Of a stretch of DNA of 64,000 nucleotides, positions 30,384 through 37,626 are shown piece by piece. The position numbers and the translations under genes are program-made. Each line of letters opens with the position of its first letter. Position 1 is the first letter of the stretch. This DNA comes from an uncultured Rhodospirillales bacterium (GTDB lineage: Bacteria > Pseudomonadota > Alphaproteobacteria > CACIAM-22H2). The notes below the pieces were generated by a model that did no database searches, was not told where the DNA came from, and saw only the letters and a list, made by a program, of their open reading frames with translations. Where the stretch lies: the NCBI GenBank assembly GCA_937926175.1, contig CALANV010000010.1, positions 68,362 through 132,361 of the forward strand. The letters are read 5' to 3'.

Positions 30384-30882
30384 GTTCGTTGACATTTCCC
30401 TGACGCTGAACGGCCGCCCCGTGCGCCGCCGTGTGCCGGTGCGCCAGCACCTCGTCGACTTTCTGCGTACCGAGCTTGGCCTGACCGGATCGCATGTCGG
30501 CTGCGAGCACGGCGTTTGCGGGGCGTGCACTTTGCGCGTGGATGGGCGTGCCGCGCGCGGCTGCCTCATGCTCGCCGTCCAGGCGGACGGCTGTTCGGTC
30601 GAGACGATCGAAGGCCTCACCGAGAGCGGCGAGATCGCGGATCTGCAGGAGGCCTTCGTCGCCCGCAACGCGCTTCAATGCGGATTCTGTACGCCCGGCG
30701 TCCTGATCACGGCAGCCGAGCTGCTCGGTCGCGGACAGCCGATGGACCGCGCGGCGATCCGGGCGTTCATGTCCGGGAACTACTGCCGCTGCACGGGCTA
30801 TCAGGCGATCGTGGACGCGATCGAAGCCACGCTTCGGGCGCGCCTCGAACGTGCGGCGTCGACCGGCGACGGAGGGCGTTGA
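30376..30882 (+). CDS. Molybdenum hydroxylase [2Fe-2S] subunit (CoxS-like, set A)
   Basis: A 168-residue protein with two [2Fe-2S] domains. The N-terminal plant-ferredoxin-type site is GCEHGVCGACTLRVDG plus a later Cys (RGCLML); the C-terminal helical site is LQCGFCTPG and NYCRCTGYQ. It carries electrons from the molybdenum site to FAD. GTG at 30376 overlaps the stop of the FAD-subunit gene by 8 bases; the frame is open upstream but only as an alternative frame of that gene. Confidence 0.95.
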   Translation: MDEFVDISLTLNGRPVRRRVPVRQHLVDFLRTELGLTGSHVGCEHGVCGACTLRVDGRAARGCLMLAVQADGCSVETIEGLTESGEIADLQEAFVARNALQCGFCTPGVLITAAELLGRGQPMDRAAIRAFMSGNYCRCTGYQAIVDAIEATLRARLERAASTGDGGR

Positions 30883-30883
30883 T

Positions 30884-33277
30884 ATGCCGGAGGGTGGCAT
30901 GGACCGGCCATTGCCGATCGGCGTACGCGAGCCGCGGGCAAGGGCACGGCGTCTCGTCGCGGGGCGCGGGCGCTACACGGACGACATTTCGCTGCCGCGC
31001 ATGCTGCACGTGGCGTTCCTGCGCAGCCCGTATGCCCATGCCCGGATCCGCAGCATCGATGTTGCTGCGGCGGCCGCGGCGCCGGGCGTCGAGGCGGTCT
31101 TCACCGGGCGTGACATCGCGGCGGCCTGCAACCCGTGGCAGGGAAACCATGCGCTGTTTCCCGACCTGGACTCGCCGCCTCAATACCCGCTCGCAATCGA
31201 GATCGCACGCTGGCAGGGCGAGGCGGTTGCCGCCGTCGTCGCCGAGACCCGTGCCCAGGCCGAGGATGCCCTGGCGCTTATCGAGATCGACTGGGAGGAG
31301 CTTCCGGCTGTCGTCGATCCGGAAGCGGCACTGGTCCCGGGCGCACCGAAGATCCATCCGGACCGGCCAAGCAACCTGGCCCTGGAGTTCACGACCGCCA
31401 AGGGCGACGTCGACGATGCGTTTGCGCGCGCGGCGCATGTCATCGAGGAAACCTTTGTCTTTGGCCGGCACACCGGCGTCACGCTCGAGCCGCGGACGAT
31501 CATCGCCGAATTCGATCCGACCGAAGAACGGCTCGTGGTGCATCAGTCCCATCAGGCGCCGCATCAGCAGCAGGACCTCTATGCGCGCCTGCTCGGGATC
31601 CCGGAGCATAAGGTTCGCGTCATATGCCCCGACGTTGGCGGCGCGTTCGGCGTCAAGCTTCAGTTTTATGCCGACGAAGCCGCCGTCGCCGTGATCGCGC
31701 GGCTGCTGGGCCGGCCGGTGAAGTTTGTGGCGGACCGGTTCGAGGCTTTCGCCGCCGACATTCACGCACGCGACCATCGGATCACGGCGCGCCTCGGCGT
31801 CGATGCCGAGGGGCGCATCGTGGCGCTTGACGTCGACGATCTCTTCGCCATCGGGCCGTACTCGCAGTATCCGCGCGCCAGCGTCACGGAAGGTGGACAC
31901 ATCGCCCGGCTCACCGGGGCGCCGTACCGGCTGCCTGCCTATCGTGCGCGGGTACGCATGGTTTACCAGAACAAGGGACTGATCGGGCATTACCGCGCCG
32001 TCGGACAGCCGATCGCATGCGCCGTCGCCGAACGGCTGATCGACGGTGCGGCCGCGAAAATCGGGCTCGATCCGGTCGAGATCCGTCGCCGCAACTATCT
32101 GCGTGACGAGGATTTCCCCTACACATCGCCGACCGGCGTTGCGTTCGAGCATCTCTCGCTCAACCGATGCCTCGATCTCCTAGTCGAAAAGTTGGATCTG
32201 CCGGCGTTGCGCGCCGAGCAGCAGGCGCTGCGGGCCAAGGGCATCTATCGTGGCATCGGCATCGCCTCGTTCGTCGAGCTGACCGGTCCCGGGCCGGACT
32301 ATTACGGCCAGGGTCAGGTTCGCGTCTCATCCCAGGACGGGTGCATCGTCAAGCTCGAGCCTTCGGGCAAGGTACGGGTCGTGGCGAGTGCAACCGACCA
32401 GGGACAGGGCACGGATACGGCGATCGCCCAGGTGGTCGCCGCGGGCCTCGGCGTGCGTACGGCCGACGTGCATGTGCTCTTGGGTGACAGCGAAGTTTGC
32501 CCCTATGGCGGCGGTGCTTACGCCTCGCGCGGCGCCTCGATCGGATGCGAGATCGCGTTCCGGGCCGCGCGCCAACTCAAGGGCAACGTCCTCAAGGTCG
32601 CGGGCGCGCTGCTCCAGATGCCGCCGGATGCCCTCGACATCCGCGACGGCGCCATCGTCGATGCGGAGAAGGGCGTCGAGCGGTTGACGCTTGCCGATAT
32701 CGGCCGCGTCGGATACTTCCAGCAATATCTGCTGCCGCCGGATCTCCAGCCGGAACTCGCCGTTGTCCAGCATTACGTGCCCCGGGACCAGGCGTACATC
32801 GCCGGCAACGGCATTCAGGCATCCTACGTCGAGCTCGATCCGGAAACCGGGTTCGTTAAGCTGCTGCGTCATGCGGTGGTTCACGACTGCGGCCTGATCA
32901 TCAATCCGTTGCTTCTCGACGAGCAGATCCGCGGTGGCGTGGTGCAGGGCATCGGCGGTGCGCTTTTCGAGGAGGTCGTCTACGGATCGGACGGACAGAT
33001 GCTGAGCGCGACGATGGCCGACTACATCGTGCCGATGTCATCGGAAATGCCGGACATCGACGTGTGGCACGTCGAGGCAGGTATCGGGCGCGAGAAGCTG
33101 GGGGCGAAGGGCGTCGGCGAAGCGGGCACGGCCGGGGCCATGGGCGCGGTGCTCAATGCGGTCAACGATGCGCTCCTGCCGTTCGGCGCGAGAATTGCAC
33201 AGACACCGTGCACCCCGCAACGCATCCTGCGCGCGATCCGCGAGGCACGTGCGCGTGGAACAACGCAGTCACATTGA
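30884..33277 (+). CDS. Molybdenum hydroxylase catalytic subunit (CoxL/XdhA-like, set A)
   Basis: A 797-residue molybdopterin-binding subunit, normal length. It begins with the family pattern RRLVAGRGRYTDDISLPRMLHVAFLRSP and has DVGGAFGVKLQ, ATDQGQGTDTAIAQVVA and the active-site GVGEAG with the base Glu746. The active-site loop reads GHYRAVGQP (Tyr370 onward), without the Cys of the AYRCSF loop in true aerobic CO dehydrogenase, so the enzyme is a hydroxylase of some organic, probably N-heterocyclic, compound. GGAGGG precedes ATG at 30884. The cofactor would be a molybdopterin dinucleotide; no maturation genes lie nearby. Confidence 0.94.
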   Translation: MPEGGMDRPLPIGVREPRARARRLVAGRGRYTDDISLPRMLHVAFLRSPYAHARIRSIDVAAAAAAPGVEAVFTGRDIAAACNPWQGNHALFPDLDSPPQYPLAIEIARWQGEAVAAVVAETRAQAEDALALIEIDWEELPAVVDPEAALVPGAPKIHPDRPSNLALEFTTAKGDVDDAFARAAHVIEETFVFGRHTGVTLEPRTIIAEFDPTEERLVVHQSHQAPHQQQDLYARLLGIPEHKVRVICPDVGGAFGVKLQFYADEAAVAVIARLLGRPVKFVADRFEAFAADIHARDHRITARLGVDAEGRIVALDVDDLFAIGPYSQYPRASVTEGGHIARLTGAPYRLPAYRARVRMVYQNKGLIGHYRAVGQPIACAVAERLIDGAAAKIGLDPVEIRRRNYLRDEDFPYTSPTGVAFEHLSLNRCLDLLVEKLDLPALRAEQQALRAKGIYRGIGIASFVELTGPGPDYYGQGQVRVSSQDGCIVKLEPSGKVRVVASATDQGQGTDTAIAQVVAAGLGVRTADVHVLLGDSEVCPYGGGAYASRGASIGCEIAFRAARQLKGNVLKVAGALLQMPPDALDIRDGAIVDAEKGVERLTLADIGRVGYFQQYLLPPDLQPELAVVQHYVPRDQAYIAGNGIQASYVELDPETGFVKLLRHAVVHDCGLIINPLLLDEQIRGGVVQGIGGALFEEVVYGSDGQMLSATMADYIVPMSSEMPDIDVWHVEAGIGREKLGAKGVGEAGTAGAMGAVLNAVNDALLPFGARIAQTPCTPQRILRAIREARARGTTQSH

Positions 33278-33320
33278 CCGGAGAGTGATCACACGGAACC
33301 CGAGAAGGAGGCTGATTCAC

Positions 33321-34391
33321 ATGCTCAGACGTCTTGCCATATCCGTCAGCGCCGCCGCGCTCCTCTGCCTCGCGCCGGCCACCGTTGCGTTCGCGCAGGC
33401 CAAGTATTCGTTCAAGATGACGACATGGTTCCCGGAGGGTTCGACCGCCTGGGACGTGTTCGCCAAGAGCTTCGCCGAAAAGGTGAAAACGCTGACCGAC
33501 GGTCAGGTCGAGATCAAGTTATATGCCCCCGGTGTGCTCGGCGGCGTGTTCGACGGCGAGAAGACTGTCCAGGACGGTCTTGCCGACATGGCACATGCCT
33601 GGCCGGGCTTCATCGTGAACCAGGATCCGGCCAACGCGTTCTTCGGCAGTCTGCCGGGCGGTATGGCGCCCGAGACCCTGCTTGCCTGGGTGTATTCGGG
33701 CGGCGGGCGCGAGCTGTGGGTGAAGTTCCGGGAAGAGCGGATGGGACTCTATCCGATCGTTGCCGGCGTACTGGGGACGGAAGTGTTCGCCCATTCGCAC
33801 CGCCCGCTCCGTACCGTCGATGACTTCAAGGGGTTGAAGCATCGTACGGCCGGCGCGTTCGCGCAGATCCTGCCGAAGCTTGGTGCGAGTGCCGCGGTCG
33901 TGCCCGGCCCCGAGGTCTTCACTATGCTCGAGCGCAAGGGCATCGACTCGACCGAATACCTGACGCCAGCCGAAAACTTCAAGCTCGGTTTCCATAAGGT
34001 GGCGAAGTACGTGATCACGCCGGGCGTGCATACGCCGGCGGCGATCTACTCGGTATCTGTCAAGAAGACGATCTGGGACAAGCTGCCGGACGAAATCAAG
34101 GCGAAGATGGAGCTGGCCGGACATGCCGTGACTCTCGAATCGTATACGATGACGGCGAAGCTCGACACCGAGGCGATGAAGCAGCTCCGCGACAGCAACG
34201 TCGAAATCGTACAGCTCGCGCCGGAGACGATTGCGAAGATCCGCGAGCTCGGGCGCGAATGGGCGCAGCAGCAGGCTGCCGAACAGAAGGCGAAGGGCAA
34301 CCCGTGGATGGAGCGGATCGCGGAGTCGTACTTCGCGTTCCAGGACACCTGGGCGAACAACGCGAGTCATCGCATGTACGACGGCAACTGA
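33321..34391 (+). CDS. TRAP transporter substrate-binding protein (DctP family, set A)
   Basis: A 356-residue periplasmic binding protein with a Sec signal peptide (MLRRLAISVSAAALLCLA, cleavage predicted after AFAQ). The mature part begins KYSFKMTTWFPEGST and has DFKGLKHRTAGAF, where the Arg is the usual carboxylate-binding residue of DctP proteins, so the ligand may carry a carboxylate. It delivers ligand to the DctQM membrane pair encoded next. AGAAGGAGG precedes the ATG. The gene follows the Mo-subunit gene by 43 bp, consistent with one operon for uptake and oxidation. Confidence 0.93.
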   Translation: MLRRLAISVSAAALLCLAPATVAFAQAKYSFKMTTWFPEGSTAWDVFAKSFAEKVKTLTDGQVEIKLYAPGVLGGVFDGEKTVQDGLADMAHAWPGFIVNQDPANAFFGSLPGGMAPETLLAWVYSGGGRELWVKFREERMGLYPIVAGVLGTEVFAHSHRPLRTVDDFKGLKHRTAGAFAQILPKLGASAAVVPGPEVFTMLERKGIDSTEYLTPAENFKLGFHKVAKYVITPGVHTPAAIYSVSVKKTIWDKLPDEIKAKMELAGHAVTLESYTMTAKLDTEAMKQLRDSNVEIVQLAPETIAKIRELGREWAQQQAAEQKAKGNPWMERIAESYFAFQDTWANNASHRMYDGN

Positions 34392-34402
34392 CGACTGGCA
34401 TG

Positions 34403-34428
34403 GGCGAGGCGCCGGCCGGCGCCTCGCC
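34403..34428. promoter_or_regulatory. Perfect 26-bp palindrome between binding-protein and permease genes
   Basis: GGCGAGGCGCCGG is followed directly by its exact reverse complement and then TTT. In transcripts it would form a very stable hairpin between the TRAP binding-protein gene and its permease genes. Such hairpins often stabilise the upstream message or partly terminate, giving more binding protein than permease. Confidence 0.7.
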
Positions 34429-34446
34429 TTTCCGGCGGAGGAAGGC

Positions 34447-34941
34447 ATGGCACTGGCAAGAGCGATCGACGGCCTGGCGGCCGCGGTGGCAAAGGTCGCG
34501 ATGGTCTTCTTGTTGCTGCTCGTCGCGGCGACGATCTACGAGGTCGTCGCGCGTTACGTGTTCAACATGCCGACGCTGTGGGCCTTCGACGTGACCTATA
34601 TGCTGAACGGCGCGATCTTTGCGCTCGGCGGTGCCTACACGCTGCGTCATCGCGGCCATGTCCGCATCGACGTGCTCTCGGCACGGCTGCCGCCGGTCGC
34701 GAATACCGCCATCACGGTCGCCGTTTACCTCGGGTTGCTGGCACCGGCGCTGGGGTTCATGGTCTACGGCACGGCAACCCGTGCTTATGAGGCCTTCCTC
34801 ACGGGCGAGGTCGAAAACGCGAGTGCGTGGGGACCGCGGGTCTGGCCGTTCTTTTCCGTCCTTCTGCTCGGCATGATTTGCCTGTTGCTGCAGGTCCTTC
34901 TCGAAGCGGCGCGCAGCGTCGGCAATCTCGTTCGGAAATAG
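34447..34941 (+). CDS. TRAP transporter small permease (DctQ, set A)
   Basis: A 164-residue inner-membrane protein with four predicted helices, as expected for DctQ. The family pattern is seen in EVVARYVFNMPTLWAFDVTYMLNG and the HRGHVRIDVLSARL segment between helices 2 and 3. It pairs with the large permease. ATG at 34447; 55 bp after the binding-protein gene, with a strong hairpin in that gap, and 5 bp before the large permease gene. Confidence 0.92.
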   Translation: MALARAIDGLAAAVAKVAMVFLLLLVAATIYEVVARYVFNMPTLWAFDVTYMLNGAIFALGGAYTLRHRGHVRIDVLSARLPPVANTAITVAVYLGLLAPALGFMVYGTATRAYEAFLTGEVENASAWGPRVWPFFSVLLLGMICLLLQVLLEAARSVGNLVRK

Positions 34942-34946
34942 CGCGT

Positions 34947-36263
34947 ATGCTTGAAAGCCCCGCCTTCTGGATGGTTCCGGCGCTGTTTGCGCTGGTATTC
35001 CTAGGTGTGCCCGTCGCGTTCAGCCTGATCGTCGTGGCATTCGCCTTCGGCTATCCCTTCTTCGGCGACAATCTGGGGCTGCAGTTCTTTGGTCGTCTGC
35101 ACTCGGTGGCGACAAACTACATCCTGTCGGCCGTGCCGCTCTTCATTCTGATGGGCACGATCCTGGAACGCTCCGGCATCGCCGAGCGGCTTTTCGTCGC
35201 AATGCAGCAATGGGTCGGGCGCTTTCCGGGCGGGCTTGCCGTCGCGGCGATTGCGATGTGCGCGGTTTTCGCGGCGGCAACGGGCATCGTCGGCGCGGTG
35301 GAGACGGTGATCGGCATGATGGCGATTCCGCCCATGCTGAAGTATCGCTACGAACCCGGCCTCATCGCCGGCACGATCTGTTCCGGCGGGTCGCTCGGCA
35401 CCATCATTCCGCCGACGCTCGTCGTCGTCATCTATGCTTCCATCGTCGAGGCGCCGATCGGCGACCTGATGGCGGGGATCGTCATCCCCGGCCTTCTGAT
35501 GGTGACGTTCTTCCTGATCTACATCATCGGCCGTTGCATGCTGAGGCCCCAGGACGGCCCGCCGCTGTCGCCGAAGGAACTCGACCGTCCCCTGGTCGAG
35601 AAGCTGAAGCTGACGGCCAGCGCCATGGTTCCCGCCATCCTGCTGATCGCGGGCGTGCTCGGTTCGATTCTGGCCGGTATCGCTTCGCCGACCGAGGCAG
35701 CCGGCGTGGGCGCGCTCGGCGGTATTCTGCTGACCATTGCCTACGGCAAGATGTCCGTACGCCTGATGCGCGAAGTGCTGCACAACACGCTCGTGATCAA
35801 CACCATGATCATGTTCGTCGTTCTGGGCGGCACGATGTTCACGGCCGTCTTCGTCGTGAACGGCGGTAACGCCATGGTCAGCGATCTTATTCGGTCGGCG
35901 GATCTGGGGGTGGCCGGCGTCACGACCGTTTTCCTCGCGATCGTCTTTGCACTGGGGTTCATTCTGGACTGGGTATCGATCGTCTTGATCTGCATGCCGA
36001 TCTTTGCGCCGATTGTGAAACAGATGGGCATCGACACGCTCTGGTTCGGCGTCATGGTCTGCATCGTCATCCAGACGTCGTATCTGACGCCGCCGATGGC
36101 ACCGGCCATCTTCTACCTGCGCAGCATCGCTCCGCCGGAGATCACCTATCAGCACATGTTCCGCGGGGTCATTCCCTTCATCATCTGCGAACTTCTGGTG
36201 CTTGCCGTCGTCGCGATCTTCCCAGAGGCGGCGACATGGCTCCCGAAGCTGATTTTTGGTTGA
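34947..36263 (+). CDS. TRAP transporter large permease (DctM, set A)
   Basis: A 438-residue inner-membrane protein with about 12 hydrophobic segments. DctM hallmarks: FLGVPVAFSLIVVAF at the N-terminus, VPLFILMGTILERSGIAERLF, GGSLGTIIPPTLVVVIYASI and ASPTEAAGVGALGGILL. It performs sodium- or proton-coupled uptake using substrate from the DctP protein. It is the last gene of the set A run; a convergent or same-strand regulator begins about 105 bp further on. Confidence 0.95.
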   Translation: MLESPAFWMVPALFALVFLGVPVAFSLIVVAFAFGYPFFGDNLGLQFFGRLHSVATNYILSAVPLFILMGTILERSGIAERLFVAMQQWVGRFPGGLAVAAIAMCAVFAAATGIVGAVETVIGMMAIPPMLKYRYEPGLIAGTICSGGSLGTIIPPTLVVVIYASIVEAPIGDLMAGIVIPGLLMVTFFLIYIIGRCMLRPQDGPPLSPKELDRPLVEKLKLTASAMVPAILLIAGVLGSILAGIASPTEAAGVGALGGILLTIAYGKMSVRLMREVLHNTLVINTMIMFVVLGGTMFTAVFVVNGGNAMVSDLIRSADLGVAGVTTVFLAIVFALGFILDWVSIVLICMPIFAPIVKQMGIDTLWFGVMVCIVIQTSYLTPPMAPAIFYLRSIAPPEITYQHMFRGVIPFIICELLVLAVVAIFPEAATWLPKLIFG

Positions 36264-36302
36264 GGCCATTGCCGATAATGCCGACTGGCAGTAGAGTGGC
36301 CC

Positions 36303-36313
36303 GACCGAATCGG
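36303..36313. promoter_or_regulatory. Candidate regulator site upstream of the XRE gene
   Basis: GACCGAATCGG, about 55 bases before the XRE regulator start, resembles GACCGAATTCG at 37550-37560 and the perfect palindrome at 44263-44276. It may be an autoregulatory site. Short motif; weak on its own. Confidence 0.35.
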
Positions 36314-36368
36314 CCCGCAGGGCGCTCATGCCGGCACAGCGGGCGAAAACGCTGACGGCCGCTGCATT

Positions 36369-37298
36369 ATGGCGGAAAAGCACAACGACAGACGAGGAAA
36401 CGCAAGGAACCGCGTCGCGCCCATCTATGCCGAAATCGGTAATCGACTTCGCGCCTATCGCGTCGGGGCCGGCCTGAGCGCCGAGGAGCTGGCCGAAAGG
36501 CTGGGCGTGTCGCGCGCGGCCCTCTACCGCATCGAAGCCGGCATGGTCGTCAAGATCGACACGCTGGAGCGGCTCGCGACCGTGCTGCAGACTTCGGTCG
36601 CGTCACTGCTGGGCGTCGGCGTCGAGTATTATGCCAAGGCGGTCGCGTATTTCGAACGCATGCGCCAGCTCGAAGCCGAATGCGATCAGCTCGTGGCCCA
36701 TTTCGAGCCGTTTTCGTATCTGTTGACGTCCGAGGAATACGGCACGTATCTGCGCCAGATGATGGTCGAATCCTTGCCGCGCGACCTGCCCGACCGGGCG
36801 GCGGCACTGAAGGAAATCGACGACTGTCTCACGGTGCTCGAGGAACGCAAGTCGTTCGCGCGTAAGCGTCGCCCGAGCATCGTCAGCTTCATGAGCGTCA
36901 TCGAGATCGAACGCTTCCTCAATCTTGGTCTGGTCGGCCGCCTCGATCTGCCGGCAAAGACGCGCGCCGACCGGATCGCCGCCGCGCGGCGCGAGGTCGA
37001 GCGGGTGGTGGCATTGCTGGAGGAGGAACCGATGGGTATTCAGATCGGCGTCATCGAGGACATGCTGCCGAACGTGACGTTCCAGATCTTTCATACGGCG
37101 AGCACGACGCGCGTCGCCGTGAGCCCGTTCCGACTCGGCGAACTGCCGAACATCCGTACCGGAATCGCAACCGTTACGGCCGCCGAGGAGGCAGTCACGC
37201 TGTACAATCAGCTCGCCAAGGAATTGTGGCGGAGGGCCGCGAAGGGGGCCCGCGCCGCCGATGTCATCCGGAAGGTACTGCGCCGTATCCGGAACTGA
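36369..37298 (+). CDS. XRE-family transcription regulator between the two catabolic sets
   Basis: A 309-residue protein. Residues about 20-78 form a Cro/CI-type helix-turn-helix (IGNRLRAYRVGAGLSAEELAERLGVSRAALYRIEAGMVV). The remaining 230 residues are a mainly helical region I cannot assign, with paired Glu/Arg-rich segments and a C-terminal domain (FRLGELPNIRTGIATV) that may bind ligand. Its position between sets A and B makes it the best candidate regulator of both. A GACCGAATCGG site lies upstream (36303-36313) and related sites lie before two set B genes. Confidence 0.85.
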   Translation: MAEKHNDRRGNARNRVAPIYAEIGNRLRAYRVGAGLSAEELAERLGVSRAALYRIEAGMVVKIDTLERLATVLQTSVASLLGVGVEYYAKAVAYFERMRQLEAECDQLVAHFEPFSYLLTSEEYGTYLRQMMVESLPRDLPDRAAALKEIDDCLTVLEERKSFARKRRPSIVSFMSVIEIERFLNLGLVGRLDLPAKTRADRIAAARREVERVVALLEEEPMGIQIGVIEDMLPNVTFQIFHTASTTRVAVSPFRLGELPNIRTGIATVTAAEEAVTLYNQLAKELWRRAAKGARAADVIRKVLRRIRN

Positions 37299-37510
37299 CG
37301 GCAACGCGGTGCCCGAGTCCTCGCACCGGTGTTGCGACGTCCGGTGACGTCTTTTCCATCGATCTGCCACTCGAAGCGCCATAAGCAGCGAGGATCCAGT
37401 CTTGCGGTCGGGGACGGCCCCAGAATCTCGCATTCGTCGGCGGGTGGGGCCGCTCGTTCTGGTGCTTGAGAAATGAGCAACGACGCTGCGACTTGTATCA
37501 AAACTGAGAT

Positions 37511-37524
37511 ATAAAAATTTTTAT
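37511..37524. promoter_or_regulatory. AT-rich 14-bp palindrome
   Basis: ATAAAAATTTTTAT is a perfect palindrome in an otherwise GC-rich genome, about 100 bases upstream of the set B Mo-subunit gene. It could be a UP-element-like stretch or an operator. Confidence 0.5.
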
Positions 37525-37528
37525 GTAG

Positions 37529-37560
37529 CATTTTTTGGACAAATTTCTTGACCGAATTCG
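37529..37560 (+). promoter_or_regulatory. Motif block shared with set A promoter, with -35-like box
   Basis: CATTTTTTGG (37529-37538), AAATTTC (37541-37547) and TTGACC (37548-37553) repeat in the same order the block found at 27804-27828. The last part overlaps GACCGAATTCG (37550-37560), a sequence also found before the set B FAD-subunit gene. Confidence 0.55.
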
Positions 37561-37626
37561 AATCATCCCACAAGAGTCTCGGCCGCACATCGCGTACCGA
37601 TGTGTCAGGGAACGGAAACGGTGAGG

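Larger units (their letters stand above)
37299..37626. other. Regulatory gap upstream of set B
   Basis: A 328-bp gap without a supportable gene. The left part is GC-rich; from about 37495 to 37550 it becomes markedly AT-rich and holds a palindrome (37511-37524) and the motif block shared with set A (37529-37560). Confidence 0.7.

Noticed and set aside
28647..30668. Minus-strand open frame of 673 codons
   Set aside because: It spans the reverse of three well-supported set A genes; such long antisense frames are common in GC-rich DNA.
30884..33277. Aerobic CO dehydrogenase
   Set aside because: The subunit pattern fits the superfamily, but the AYRCSF active-site loop with its Cys is missing.
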